Shown here one piece after another: positions 28,360 to 36,906 of a stretch of DNA of 64,000 bases. The position numbers and the translations under genes were made by a program. Source of the stretch: Aliiruegeria haliotis. Lineage in GTDB: Bacteria; Pseudomonadota; Alphaproteobacteria; Rhodobacterales; Rhodobacteraceae. Position 1 is the stretch's first letter, and each line of letters begins with the position of its first letter. Under the pieces are notes generated by a model. The model worked only from the letters and a program-made list of their open reading frames with translations, did no database searches and was not told where the DNA came from. The stretch spans positions 372,001 to 436,000 of the forward strand of contig NZ_PVTD01000002.1 of assembly GCF_003003255.1 (NCBI RefSeq), written 5' to 3'.

Positions 28360-28998
28360 CTATGGCATCGGCACCTCGTTCACGAACCTCGGCGCGTGAT
28401 AACCACGCTGCACTGCAGGACGTTCCGCGATACGGACATACCAGTCGCGGACATTCGGAAACCCGTTCAGGTCAATCTGCTGCCACTCGAAGCGGGAGAT
28501 CCATGGCCAGCACGCCATGTCGGCGATCGTGTAGGCGCCACGGCCATCGCCAGCGATGAATTCCCGGCCCTCAAGATGCGCGTCCAGAACGCGATAGAGC
28601 CGGTTGGCTTCCTTGGAAAAGCGCTCCTCGGCATATTCCGACAGCCCGCGGTTGTACTTCACGAAGTGATGCACCTGCCCCAGCATCGGTCCCAGACCGC
28701 CCATCTGCCACATCAGCCATTCCATCATCCGCCAGTATTCGCTGCCGGTCGCAGAGAACTTCCCGTACTTGTCGGCGAGATAGAGCATGATCGCGCCGCT
28801 CTCCATCAGGGTTTGCCCGGTGTCCCGGTCGACAATCGCCGGGATCCTGTTGTTCGGCGCAATCTTCAGGAAGTCCGGCTCGAACTGCTCCCCCTTGGAG
28901 ATGTCGATGGCATGGGTGCTGTACTCGACGCCGAGTTCCTCCAGGAGGATGGAGACCTTGCGCCCATTCGGCGTGGTCCAGGTGTAGAGATCGATCAT
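28360..28998 (-). CDS. Glutathione S-transferase, YfcG/YghU-like
   Basis: The 212-residue protein begins MIDLYTWTTPNGRKVSILLEE, the thioredoxin-fold start of the Nu-class GSTs, where the TPNGRK segment replaces the usual catalytic Ser/Tyr loop. NNRIPAIVDRD and ESGAIMLYLADKYG form the glutathione-binding cis-Pro and Glu-Ser elements, and YTIADMACWPW lies in the helical domain. Family members reduce disulfides and organic peroxides with glutathione in the cytoplasm. It is a single gene; the physiological substrate is unknown. Confidence 0.92.
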   Translation of the reverse strand: MIDLYTWTTPNGRKVSILLEELGVEYSTHAIDISKGEQFEPDFLKIAPNNRIPAIVDRDTGQTLMESGAIMLYLADKYGKFSATGSEYWRMMEWLMWQMGGLGPMLGQVHHFVKYNRGLSEYAEERFSKEANRLYRVLDAHLEGREFIAGDGRGAYTIADMACWPWISRFEWQQIDLNGFPNVRDWYVRIAERPAVQRGYHAPRFVNEVPMP

Positions 28999-29176
28999 AT
29001 GGTGAATCCTCTGGATACGTCCGGCTACTGCCGTCTGCGGTCATTTCGATGGTAGCCGACGCGCGGCGACCATCGAGCCCTATGCACGTTGCAACCCTGA
29101 TGCCGAATTGGTCGGCCTCCTGAGCCGTTTGGTCAACGGCAAACTGAGACCGAAGACGAAAACCCGAGGAACTACA

Positions 29177-29206
29177 CCCCGCGAAGCTATGCTTCGGAGC
29201 GCGGGG
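29177..29206. other. Nested stem-loop
   Basis: CCCCGCG and CGCGGGG form an outer 7-bp stem enclosing GAAGC-TAT-GCTTC. No T-tract follows on either strand close enough for a standard terminator. It lies about 180 bases upstream of the glutathione transferase start and could be a leader structure or a remnant. Confidence 0.35.
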
Positions 29207-29283
29207 CGGAAAGCGCATCCACGGGAGAGGCCACTGGTCCAGGTGAATGCAATCACCATTCGCGCCTTTGGAAGATGTCGTCG

Positions 29284-29303
29284 TTGCCAGTTGTATCTGG
29301 CAA
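29284..29303. promoter_or_regulatory. Inverted repeat upstream of aldolase gene
   Basis: TTGCCAG and CTGGCAA are perfect arms separated by six bases (TTGTAT). The 20-bp size suits a GntR- or LacI-type operator controlling the aldolase gene 200 bp to the right. No regulator gene adjoins it. Confidence 0.4.
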
Positions 29304-29502
29304 GGATACGGAGAGGGTTGCCGACCGACCCGCATACCGAAGCGTGCAAAGACTGCCTTGGCACGATCGCGATGCTCTGCCCCTTGATGGCCATTCCTGA
29401 CGCTCCGGACCCGAGCTGGCTCCACGACCAGTTCAATAGGATCATTTCAAATCCCCGGGACAGGGAGTACTGAATGAGCATCCAGCAGGAGATGCAATTC
29501 CC

Positions 29503-30423
29503 ATGACCAAAGCCCGCCGAGGCATCTATGCCGCCGCAATCACGCCCTTCAACAAGGACGGATCGGTGAACGTCACCAAGCTGATTGGCTATTGCAGGCA
29601 TCTTCTTGGGGAGGGGGGATGCGACGGGGTCGCGCCGACCGGAACAACGGGCGAAGGCTGTTCCATCTCGATGCGAGATCGCCTCGCGTTGCCCAGCGCC
29701 TTTGCCGAGGCGGGGATCGAGACAGATCGGGTGATTTTCGGCACCGGGGCACCCTCTTCGGGCGACAACGTGGAACTCACACGATCCGCGGTCGAGGCCG
29801 GCTACTGGAATGTGCTGGTCCTGCCGCCCTACTACTACAAGTCGCCATCGGACGACGGTCTCTTTGCCTATTACGCAAATCTGGTGGACAAGATCGCTCA
29901 CGATGATCTGCGGATCTACCTGTACCACTTTCCGCAGATGTCGGCCGTGCCGCTCTCTCCGGCACTCGTGACACGTCTGCGGGAGGCGTTCGGGCCGATC
30001 ATTGCAGGGCTCAAGGACAGCTCCGGAGACTTCGAACAGTCGCGGGCCATCGTGGACGCGACCGGCGGCGTGGCGGAAGGCTTTGATGTCTATCCCTCTT
30101 CGGAGGCCATGTTGTGGGATGGCCTGTCAATCGGCACCGCGGGGATCATCTCCGGGTCGACCAATGCCTTCGCCGCGAGGGTTCAGACCGCACTGCATGC
30201 GCCGGAGGGTGCTACGCGCGATAGGGCGATGGACTCCGTCAAGGCCGCGCGTACAACGGCCACGAAGTATCCTATGGTCGCAGCGATGAAGCAGATCGAG
30301 GCGTGGCGCAGCGGCGACGACAGCTGGACCCGGCAGGCGCCACCTCTGGTTCCGTTGAGCGATGCCCAATGCGCCGCGCTGAAGGCCGATCTGGAGGGCA
30401 TCGGCGCCCCGGTCCCCTCGTAG
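29503..30423 (+). CDS. DapA/NanA-family class I aldolase
   Basis: The 306-residue cytoplasmic TIM-barrel enzyme has the Schiff-base Lys171 in AGLKDSSGDF, the catalytic-region Tyr141 in YLYHFP and the GTTGEG loop for pyruvate carboxylate binding. The family cleaves or makes 4-hydroxy-2-oxo acids with pyruvate (dihydrodipicolinate synthase, N-acetylneuraminate lyase, 2-keto-3-deoxy sugar acid aldolases). The canonical YNxP is YHFP here and the gene is not near lysine genes, so a catabolic sugar-acid aldolase is more likely than DapA. It is convergent to a hydroxyacid dehydrogenase. Confidence 0.85.
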   Translation: MTKARRGIYAAAITPFNKDGSVNVTKLIGYCRHLLGEGGCDGVAPTGTTGEGCSISMRDRLALPSAFAEAGIETDRVIFGTGAPSSGDNVELTRSAVEAGYWNVLVLPPYYYKSPSDDGLFAYYANLVDKIAHDDLRIYLYHFPQMSAVPLSPALVTRLREAFGPIIAGLKDSSGDFEQSRAIVDATGGVAEGFDVYPSSEAMLWDGLSIGTAGIISGSTNAFAARVQTALHAPEGATRDRAMDSVKAARTTATKYPMVAAMKQIEAWRSGDDSWTRQAPPLVPLSDAQCAALKADLEGIGAPVPS

Positions 30424-30527
30424 GGGCGACGCGGGCGCCTTCCGCCGACGTAGAGGCCACCGGCGACACAGCTCCTTGCCGTGCGGTCGGCTGGCATCGT
30501 GAGTTGCAGTGCGCAGCGATTGAAAGA

Positions 30528-31463
30528 TCAACCAGCCCCGAGAACGCGCCGCACATTGGCGGCCGCGATCTCGGCGATGCGGCGGCTGGAGTCCTGGGTG
30601 ACGCCCGCAATATGGGGCGTCAGGATCAGGTTCTCACATCCCCGGAACAGGGTCTGCGCAGTCTCATCGATTGGCTCCACGGCAAAAGTATCCAACGCGG
30701 CACCCCCGAGATGGCCGGACTTGAGCGCCGCGGCGCAGGCGGCTTCGTTCACGATGCCCCCACGGGCAGAGTTGATCAGGATGGCGCCGGGCTTCATCTT
30801 CGCGATGGCCGTCGCGTCGATCAGGTCGATTGTCGATGGCAGCCGGGGACAATGCAGGCTGACCACATCAGCCTCCGACAGGAGGTGGTCCAACCCGACC
30901 GGGCGGGCCGGAGTCCATGCCTCCGCGTCCGAGGACATGACTGCATCGTAAGCAATGACCTCCATTCCCATGGCGTGGGCCCGGGCGCCGACAACCTGGC
31001 CGATGGACCCATAGCCGATCACGCCCAGCCTGCGCCCCGCAAGTTCGAAACCGCTCGCATATTTCGGCCGGTCCCAGCCCCCCGCGACCATCTCAGCAGT
31101 CGCGTGGTACGCCTTGCCACGCAACAGGATCATCGCCGTCGTGAGGACATATTCGGCCACGGAGACGGCATTCGCGCCAATCGCCGGACAGACTTCAATG
31201 CCGCGGGCCTTGCATGCGTCCACGTCGATATTGTCCAGACCGACCCCCAAACGGGCCACCACTTCAAGGTTCGGCGCGGCATCCAACACCTCGCCATTCA
31301 CCTGGGTCGCATTGCGCACGACAAGGGCCCGCGCGTCGGCGACCTGCGCCAGCAGTTCCTCGCGCCGGTTCCACAACCCGATGTCCCAGCAGGTATCGAA
31401 TTCCGCAGCAAGGTCTCGCGCGACCGCGTCAAACATGAACTCGCTTATCACTACGTCAGACAT
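30528..31463 (-). CDS. D-isomer-specific 2-hydroxyacid dehydrogenase
   Basis: The 311-residue enzyme has the NAD-binding motif VIGYGSIGQVVG and the three catalytic segments INSARGGIVNE (Arg), LDTFAVEP (Glu) and LTPHIAG (His). The family oxidises or reduces D-2-hydroxyacids such as 3-phosphoglycerate, glycerate or sulfolactate. No ACT domain is present, so it is not a regulatory SerA. ATG 31463 is used; TTG 31469 is possible because GAGAGG sits closer to it. The substrate is undetermined. Confidence 0.87.
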   Translation of the reverse strand: MSDVVISEFMFDAVARDLAAEFDTCWDIGLWNRREELLAQVADARALVVRNATQVNGEVLDAAPNLEVVARLGVGLDNIDVDACKARGIEVCPAIGANAVSVAEYVLTTAMILLRGKAYHATAEMVAGGWDRPKYASGFELAGRRLGVIGYGSIGQVVGARAHAMGMEVIAYDAVMSSDAEAWTPARPVGLDHLLSEADVVSLHCPRLPSTIDLIDATAIAKMKPGAILINSARGGIVNEAACAAALKSGHLGGAALDTFAVEPIDETAQTLFRGCENLILTPHIAGVTQDSSRRIAEIAAANVRRVLGAG

Positions 31464-31913
31464 TGCCAACCATCCTCTCTTTCGCATGCGCCACCGCTCT
31501 GGTGTGTAACGCGTAGCGGCAAACAGCGATTGACGTCCACGCCACGACCTTCTCCCCACACAATGCCGTGGACAGGCGTCGTTCGGTCGCCTGATACGAA
31601 ACTCATACCGTCAACCACAACCTCGGAGAATCGAGGATGACCCACACTGCGAGAAAGAGGAAGGGTATCTGACCAACCCACAAGTCCAGTCCATGAGACC
31701 CGGCTCGGTGGCACGGCGAAGAAAGTGCCCGCGACGGTCAAACACCCGAAGCGTCTGCACCGCATCAAACGCGTCGGCACATTGCGCATCACAGATAATC
31801 TGACTGCCCTGCCGACACGTTGCCGTTTGGCATTGGAGCGCAGTTTTCCCCGGATCGTCGGACAGCAGGCAACCCGCTCAGCGTCGGGTTCTGGTTCCCG
31901 ACTACGTCTGCTT
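31464..31913. other. Intergenic region, no gene recognised
   Basis: This 450-bp region lies upstream of the dehydrogenase and downstream of the polysaccharide export gene. A 6-bp stem (GTCGGG/CCCGAC, 31883-31902) occurs just past the export gene stop but lacks a T-tract. Minus-strand frames here read as Arg/Cys/Ser-rich shadow sequence. Confidence 0.45.
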
Positions 31914-33245
31914 TCACTTGAAGTGCACCGCGGCCTGCGCCCTGCGGCCGTCGGTCGGCACTGCGCCGGTTGCCGGGACGGGCAGCCGCATCCCGCGATG
32001 CACTTCAAGGACGTCACCCGGTTGGATTCTGGTATCGTGGGTCACTGGCCCCTTCACTTCCGCTCCAGCACGTATGAGGGTCGGGATCAGGATAGCGCCC
32101 TCCCCTTGCTGCGAGGTCGGCGGCGCAAGTCCTGCGGCGCGCAACTGCTCGTCCGCGGACCGAAGCCGTGCAAGCTCGCGCGCCTCGGCGACGCGGGCGT
32201 CCTGCAGCGCCGACAGCAAATCCAGTTCCCGGTCCTCCTCCAGCCGCACCAGCTCTCGGTCGGCCTCCGTCCTGCGACGCTCAAGCTGCATGAGGCTGGA
32301 TTCGGTTTGCAGCCGGCGGGTCGACGAAATGAGCGCGGCGACACGGATATCGGCGATCCGCGCCTGGTTGAGCAGCCCGCGGGCATTGGCATCCAACCCC
32401 ACGGCGAGCGCTTCGGCATCGATGGCCTCATTGGCCTTAGCCACTTCCAGAAGCCGCTGAAGGACGTCGATCTGACTATCGATCTGGGTCAGGGTGCGGA
32501 CCAGATGCGTTCGCTCCTGACGATGTATTGTCTGGCGAGCGCCAAGAACTTCCTTCTCCACTCGAAGGACTTCTTCCAGCGCTCCGGGCGCGCCCGGGGC
32601 TCCAGACCATGTTTCGGTATCGAACGCGACCACCTCGCCGAGTTCCTGGCGCAAGCGCCAGACCCGGGCGCTCGCTGCGGCGGCCGATTGCCATGCACCT
32701 GCATAGTCGGCGCGGAGCGCGCTTTCATTTATGCTCGTGGACTGGACCTGCACGATCCGTCCACCCCCGGCGGCGGCAATGGCCTGCCGGACTGTCATGC
32801 CCGGGCGAAAGCGTATCTCGCCGGGCTGGGCAACGTCGCCGCCGACGAAAACCGGGCGATAGTCCGCGATGGATGCCGATATCTGGTCGCGATCCACTGC
32901 GCGCAGCACTTCGCGGCCGTCCGGAAGGTAGGCCGGCAACAATCGGCTGGACAGGGATGTCTGTATCCGGCTGCGCGTTTCGCCAATCGTAAGACCAGCG
33001 GCCTCCAACGGCCCGACAAGCGGGAAGCTCAGGCTGCCATCGATCTGGATCGACGCCCTCATGTTCATGTCCGGCACGCCTACGACGGTCAGTTCGATGA
33101 CATCGCCGGGCTGAAGACGATACTCTTCCGCGCGGACGCCCACGGTCGTGCACATCGCCAGGAGCGCCGCGAGTGCGGCCCCGAATACGGGCCGTCGCCG
33201 AACTCCCACGCGCCGGGCGGGCGCCGCTGCACGTTCAGGTCGCAT
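31914..33245 (-). CDS. Polysaccharide export protein, Wza/ExoF type
   Basis: The 443-residue precursor has a Sec signal (FGAALAALLAMCTTVGVRA) followed by the export-protein domain EEYRLQPGDVIELTVVGVPDMNMRASIQIDGSLSFPLVGPL. An SLBB-like part (PVFVGGDVAQPGEIRFRPGMTVRQAIAAAGG) follows, then a long coiled-coil about 230-370 and a second export-like motif THDTRIQPGDVLEVHR. It lacks a lipobox, as in rhizobial ExoF. It should form the periplasmic/outer-membrane passage for the polymer together with the Wzc/ExoP-like protein. ATG 33245 overlaps the legB end by 11 bases. Confidence 0.88.
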   Translation of the reverse strand: MRPERAAAPARRVGVRRRPVFGAALAALLAMCTTVGVRAEEYRLQPGDVIELTVVGVPDMNMRASIQIDGSLSFPLVGPLEAAGLTIGETRSRIQTSLSSRLLPAYLPDGREVLRAVDRDQISASIADYRPVFVGGDVAQPGEIRFRPGMTVRQAIAAAGGGRIVQVQSTSINESALRADYAGAWQSAAAASARVWRLRQELGEVVAFDTETWSGAPGAPGALEEVLRVEKEVLGARQTIHRQERTHLVRTLTQIDSQIDVLQRLLEVAKANEAIDAEALAVGLDANARGLLNQARIADIRVAALISSTRRLQTESSLMQLERRRTEADRELVRLEEDRELDLLSALQDARVAEARELARLRSADEQLRAAGLAPPTSQQGEGAILIPTLIRAGAEVKGPVTHDTRIQPGDVLEVHRGMRLPVPATGAVPTDGRRAQAAVHFK

Positions 33246-34269
33246 AGCTGGTTTCCGGTCGAACGAGTCCATCGGCAACACGCTGCCGCCACCAGCTGAC
33301 GGACTTGGCGAGACCGTCGCGCAGATCGACCTTTGCCTTCCAACCGGTCGCGGAATGGAAGCGATTGCTGTCGGCGAGCAGTTCACGGACTTCGGACTTG
33401 GGCGGGCGAAGCCGTCCGACCTCCTGCACGATCGGCTTGCCGCATTCGGTCAGGGTGCACAGCAGATCGACAACCTCGCCGATGGTCACTGCGCGGCCCG
33501 ATCCGGCATTGTAGGGCACACCGAACTCCAGTGCCCGCGTCGTTCCCGCCGCCACGAAGGCCGCTGCTGTATCCTTCACGAAGGTGAAATCGCGCACAGG
33601 CGTCAGGTCACCGATCCGGATCGACGTGACCTGCGGGTCTAGCGCCTGGCGGATGACGGTCGGGATCACCGCCCGTTCGCTTTGACGCGGACCGAAGGTG
33701 TTGAACGGGCGCAGGATGACAACCGGCAGGTCGTGCGAACGCGCAAAGGACTCCGCTATCATGTCCGCGCCGATCTTGGAGGCCGAATAGGGCGACTGAC
33801 CCTGAAGCGGGTGAGCTTCGGAAATCGGAACCGTCTGTGCCGTGCCATAGACCTCGCTGGTCGAAGTGACCACCACCCGGCGCACGTCGTGCTCGCGTGC
33901 CGCTTCAAGAACGTTCAACGTCCCCATGACGTTGGTGTCCACGTAGGACTGGGCTGCAACATAGGAATGCGGAATGGCGATCAAGGCCGCCAGATGAAAA
34001 ACGGTGTCCTGCCGCGCGGTGATGTTCCGCACGAAAGCCGCATCGCGCACATCGCCTCGAACGACGTTTATCTGCGCCCTGACGGCCTGCGGCAGGTCAT
34101 CGATCCAGCCCAGCGAGTCGTACGAATTGTAAAGGCAGAGCGCCGTGACGTTCGCCTCAAGATCCACGAGCGCCTCGACAAGATGCGAGCCGATGAACCC
34201 GTCCGCCCCGGTAACTAGCACGTTGCGCCCGGAAATATCCGATGCTTCGTTCGCTTTCAGGTGGTTCAT
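33235..34269 (-). CDS. legB: LegB-type NDP-GlcNAc 4,6-dehydratase
   Basis: The 344-residue extended SDR has the NAD motif VTGADGFIGSHL, the active-site TSTSEVYGTAQ and YSASK (Tyr-x3-Lys), and LRPFNTFGPRQS. The stretches LYNSYDSLGWIDDLP, HLAALIAIPHSY and VDTNVMGTLNVLEAA closely follow LegB of legionaminic acid pathways rather than PglF or GalE. The expected product is a nucleotide-linked 4-keto-6-deoxy-GlcNAc for the adjoining aminotransferase. The symbol is by resemblance. The ATG overlaps the upstream transferase stop as ATGA. Confidence 0.85.
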   Translation of the reverse strand: MNHLKANEASDISGRNVLVTGADGFIGSHLVEALVDLEANVTALCLYNSYDSLGWIDDLPQAVRAQINVVRGDVRDAAFVRNITARQDTVFHLAALIAIPHSYVAAQSYVDTNVMGTLNVLEAAREHDVRRVVVTSTSEVYGTAQTVPISEAHPLQGQSPYSASKIGADMIAESFARSHDLPVVILRPFNTFGPRQSERAVIPTVIRQALDPQVTSIRIGDLTPVRDFTFVKDTAAAFVAAGTTRALEFGVPYNAGSGRAVTIGEVVDLLCTLTECGKPIVQEVGRLRPPKSEVRELLADSNRFHSATGWKAKVDLRDGLAKSVSWWRQRVADGLVRPETSYAT

Positions 34270-34985
34270 CCGCCGTTCCTGTCGAGGTTAGGCCCCGCGA
34301 GGAAGCCGGTGGTTGGCAAGTCGCGCGGCGTGAAGGTACCCAGTTCGATGCCGGCAGGCGGCACAGCACCGAATACGGCAAACACACCCCGGACGATCCA
34401 GGCAATGTCGGTCCAGATCGTTCTTGTCGGGTAATACGCGAGATCGAGGGCCGCCTTCGCCGGGAACAGGGTTTCCCGGTAGAACCGGATCAGGTCGCTG
34501 CCTTTAGGGTAAAGCGCGCATTCATTGCGGAAGGTCACCTGGCTCGGGCCGAAGATCCCCGGCCGTTCGTCAAGCACGGCCAGCACGTCGTCGGTGAAGC
34601 AATCGGCAAACGCGAGACTTTCCGGCCTTGGCCCGACCACCGCCATATCCCCGCGAAGGATATTGTAGAGCTGGGGCAACTCGTCGAGTTTCGTTTCCGC
34701 CAGAACCTTGCCGACACGGGTCATGCGCTTGTCGTTCTGAAGGGTCAGCGGGCAGCCGTCGTCGCGACGGTCGTCCAGCTTTCTGAACTTGTACATCCGG
34801 AACCGCTTGCCGTCGCGCCCGATGCGCGTCTGCGCGAAGAACACCGGGAAGCCGGACTCAACAACGATGGCAATCGCAATGACGATCATGAGCGGGCTCA
34901 GGATGACAATGCCGAGGAGGGCAAGCGCAATGTCGAGCAAGCGCCCCAGAAATGCATGAATGGGCGAACGTTTCGAATAAGTCAT
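34266..34985 (-). CDS. PglC-like phosphoglycosyl transferase
   Basis: The 239-residue protein has a membrane hairpin/helix (LLDIALALLGIVILSPLMIVIAIAI) and the monotopic phosphoglycosyl transferase core: FFAQTRIGRDGKRFRMYKFRKL, AETKLDELPQLYNIL, GDMAVVGPRPES and RPGIFGPSQVTF. It should transfer the 4-amino (or acetamido) dideoxy sugar phosphate made by its operon neighbours to undecaprenyl phosphate. It differs from the ExoY-type enzyme at 12469 in the acceptor-side sequence, so the locus may prime two different glycans. Confidence 0.88.
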   Translation of the reverse strand: MTYSKRSPIHAFLGRLLDIALALLGIVILSPLMIVIAIAIVVESGFPVFFAQTRIGRDGKRFRMYKFRKLDDRRDDGCPLTLQNDKRMTRVGKVLAETKLDELPQLYNILRGDMAVVGPRPESLAFADCFTDDVLAVLDERPGIFGPSQVTFRNECALYPKGSDLIRFYRETLFPAKAALDLAYYPTRTIWTDIAWIVRGVFAVFGAVPPAGIELGTFTPRDLPTTGFLAGPNLDRNGG

Positions 34986-34997
34986 ACCGTGTACTCC

Positions 34998-36134
34998 TCA
35001 AGCCAATGCGAGAATGCCTTCGAGCGCCGTTTCCAGCAGCTCCATCACAAGAAGCGCGTCAGAATCCTCCATCTTCGGATGGAGCGGGAGGGTCAGTTCG
35101 CGTTGGGCGAACTCCTCCGTCATCGGCAACCGGACCGACGGATACTGGGCGCGGTAGTGGGACAACATGTGAACCGGCGGATAGTGGATCGTGGTCTGCA
35201 CGCCGCCGTCATGCAGACGGGCGATGACATCCTCCCGATCGATCTGTTTCGGAAGGACGATGGGCATGATGTGGTGTGCCGACAGGCCGCTGCGCGGTTT
35301 CGGTACAACCAGGCCTTCGTGCTGACCGCAGAGGTCCTGAAGGCCTTCCTGGTAGAGAGCGACCAGACGTGCTCTCTGCGCCGCCATGTCCTCCAGCCTC
35401 GAAAGCTGGACAATGCCAATCGCAGCGCGGATCTCGTCCATGCGGTAGTTGTAGCCGAGCATCCCCACGTCGTAGTGAGGCGAACGTGAAACGAGGCGTT
35501 GCTGGACGCTGCGTGTAATGCCGTGACTGCGCATCTGACGGGCCTGCTCCAGCAGGCTCGGATCGCGCATCAGGACCATGCCGCCCTCTGCCGTGGTCAT
35601 GTTCTTATTGCCATAGAAGCTGAACGCGGCAGCTTCGCCGTAGGATCCGGCGCCGGGACCGCCAACGGCGTGGGCGGCATCCTCGATCAGCATGATCCCA
35701 TGACGGTGAGCGAAGTCGCGCCAGAGATCCTTCTCGGCCATGTGCCCCGCGAAGTGCATCAACATGACGGCACGGGTGCGGCCAGTGACCTTGCTCTCGG
35801 CGTCCTCGAGCGACATCAACGGCGCCTCAAGGCTCTCGACATCCACCAGCACTGGAACCGCGCCGGCGTACAGCACCGCGTTGACCGTCGCCGCGAATGT
35901 CAGCGACGGCACCAGCACCTCGTCTCCCGGTCCCAGCCCAAGCGCCTTCAACATCAGGTGCAGGGCCGCCGTGCAATTCGCGACCGCCACGGCATCCTCG
36001 ACACCATGGCATTCGGCGAAGGCTGTCTCGAACTCCCGGACGCGAGCGCCCTGGGTCAGCCATCCACTCTCCAGCACGTCCATCACCGCGCTACGCTCTT
36101 CCACCCCCAGAACAGGCTCAGCAACCAACAGCAT
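34998..36134 (-). CDS. DegT/DnrJ/EryC1 sugar aminotransferase
   Basis: The 378-residue PLP enzyme shows SGWLTQGARVREFE, NCTAALHLML, DEVLVPSLTFAATVNA, LIEDAAHAVG, the Schiff-base Lys in FYGNKNMTTAEGG, and GYNYRMDEIRAAIG. These mark the sugar aminotransferases (PglE, LegC and similar) that convert 4-keto-6-deoxy nucleotide sugars to 4-amino sugars with glutamate. It is encoded between the nucleotidyltransferase and the phosphoglycosyl transferase, so it most likely uses the LegB product. GAGG precedes the ATG by eight bases. Confidence 0.92.
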   Translation of the reverse strand: MLLVAEPVLGVEERSAVMDVLESGWLTQGARVREFETAFAECHGVEDAVAVANCTAALHLMLKALGLGPGDEVLVPSLTFAATVNAVLYAGAVPVLVDVESLEAPLMSLEDAESKVTGRTRAVMLMHFAGHMAEKDLWRDFAHRHGIMLIEDAAHAVGGPGAGSYGEAAAFSFYGNKNMTTAEGGMVLMRDPSLLEQARQMRSHGITRSVQQRLVSRSPHYDVGMLGYNYRMDEIRAAIGIVQLSRLEDMAAQRARLVALYQEGLQDLCGQHEGLVVPKPRSGLSAHHIMPIVLPKQIDREDVIARLHDGGVQTTIHYPPVHMLSHYRAQYPSVRLPMTEEFAQRELTLPLHPKMEDSDALLVMELLETALEGILALA

Positions 36135-36183
36135 CAGAAATTCCTCGTGAAAAAAGTCCGGCCCGCAGCGGGCCCGGTGTCGT

Positions 36184-36906
36184 TCAGGCCACTGTCACCA
36201 ACCTTTCATGCGGTGGTGTCTGCTCGTCCCAGTCGAGTTTCTGTGCGGCCTCGAAATCCTCGATCCGACCGATGTCGAGCCACAACCCGTCGTGCCGATA
36301 GGTGTGGATGTGCTCGCCACGGGTCAGCATGCAGTGAGCCAGATCGTCGAAGCCGAAGGGAACACCACGCGGGATCAGACGGAACACTTCCGGTTCCATG
36401 CAATAGATCCCCATGCTCATGGTATTGGTCAGCCTCGGCTTCTCCTTGAAGTCGACAACCCGCCCGTCCTCGACCTCGATGACACCGAAGTCCATCAGTG
36501 TCTCACGCTCGGCAGTGGCCACGGTCACCATGGCGCCGCTCTGGCGGTGGCAGTTGACGAAAGCACCGATGCTCAGATCGGTGAGGATGTCGCCGTTGAT
36601 CACCATGAACGTCGAATGGATCTCGTCCTTCAGCATGCTGAGAGCGCCGATCGTACCCAGCGGTTCATGCTCGTCCGTGTAGGTGACGCGCATATCCCAC
36701 TGGCTGCCGTCACCGCAAAAACTCTTGATAATATGCTTGAGATATCCGGTAGTTATGTAGATCTCGCGGACATCGTTCCGCCGCAACCATTTCACCAGAT
36801 GCTCTAGAACCGGTTGAGATCGCACCGGCATCAACGGTTTGGGAAGAACCATCGTATAGGGCCGGAGTCTCGTTCCCTTGCCTCCACACTGAATTACGAC
36901 CTTCAT
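36184..36906 (-). CDS. Sugar-1-phosphate nucleotidyltransferase
   Basis: The 240-residue protein begins MKVVIQCGGKGTRLRPYT with PKPLMPV, the pyrophosphorylase signature, followed by EPLGTIGALSML, FMVINGDILTDL and DGLWLDIGRIEDF. It should make an NDP-sugar. As first gene of the operon with legB and legC-like genes, it may provide GDP-GlcN(Ac), as PtmE does in Campylobacter, but it lacks the CBS domains of PtmE. The nucleotide and sugar are unproven. AAGGAG precedes ATG 36906 with ideal spacing. Confidence 0.87.
   Translation of the reverse strand: MKVVIQCGGKGTRLRPYTMVLPKPLMPVRSQPVLEHLVKWLRRNDVREIYITTGYLKHIIKSFCGDGSQWDMRVTYTDEHEPLGTIGALSMLKDEIHSTFMVINGDILTDLSIGAFVNCHRQSGAMVTVATAERETLMDFGVIEVEDGRVVDFKEKPRLTNTMSMGIYCMEPEVFRLIPRGVPFGFDDLAHCMLTRGEHIHTYRHDGLWLDIGRIEDFEAAQKLDWDEQTPPHERLVTVA

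Larger units (their letters stand above)
28999..29502. other. Lower-GC intergenic region with paired elements
   Basis: This 504-bp region between the divergent glutathione transferase and aldolase genes has a different base style from its neighbours. It contains a nested hairpin at 29177-29206 and an inverted repeat at 29284-29303. One 121-codon plus frame overlaps both but shows no family resemblance or ribosome site and is not called. Confidence 0.5.

Noticed and set aside
27259-29055. A 598-codon plus-strand frame over the TSUP and glutathione-transferase genes
   Set aside because: It runs through two genuine minus-strand genes and their spacer and has no ribosome site or motif.
29108-29473. 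A 121-codon plus-strand frame with several Cys pairs, zinc-finger-like at first sight
   Set aside because: No ribosome site, it passes through a hairpin and an inverted repeat, and the Cys spacing fits no finger family I know.
31451-32017. A 188-codon minus-strand frame between the dehydrogenase and export genes
   Set aside because: Arg/Ser/Cys-rich, overlaps both neighbours in another frame and lacks a ribosome site.
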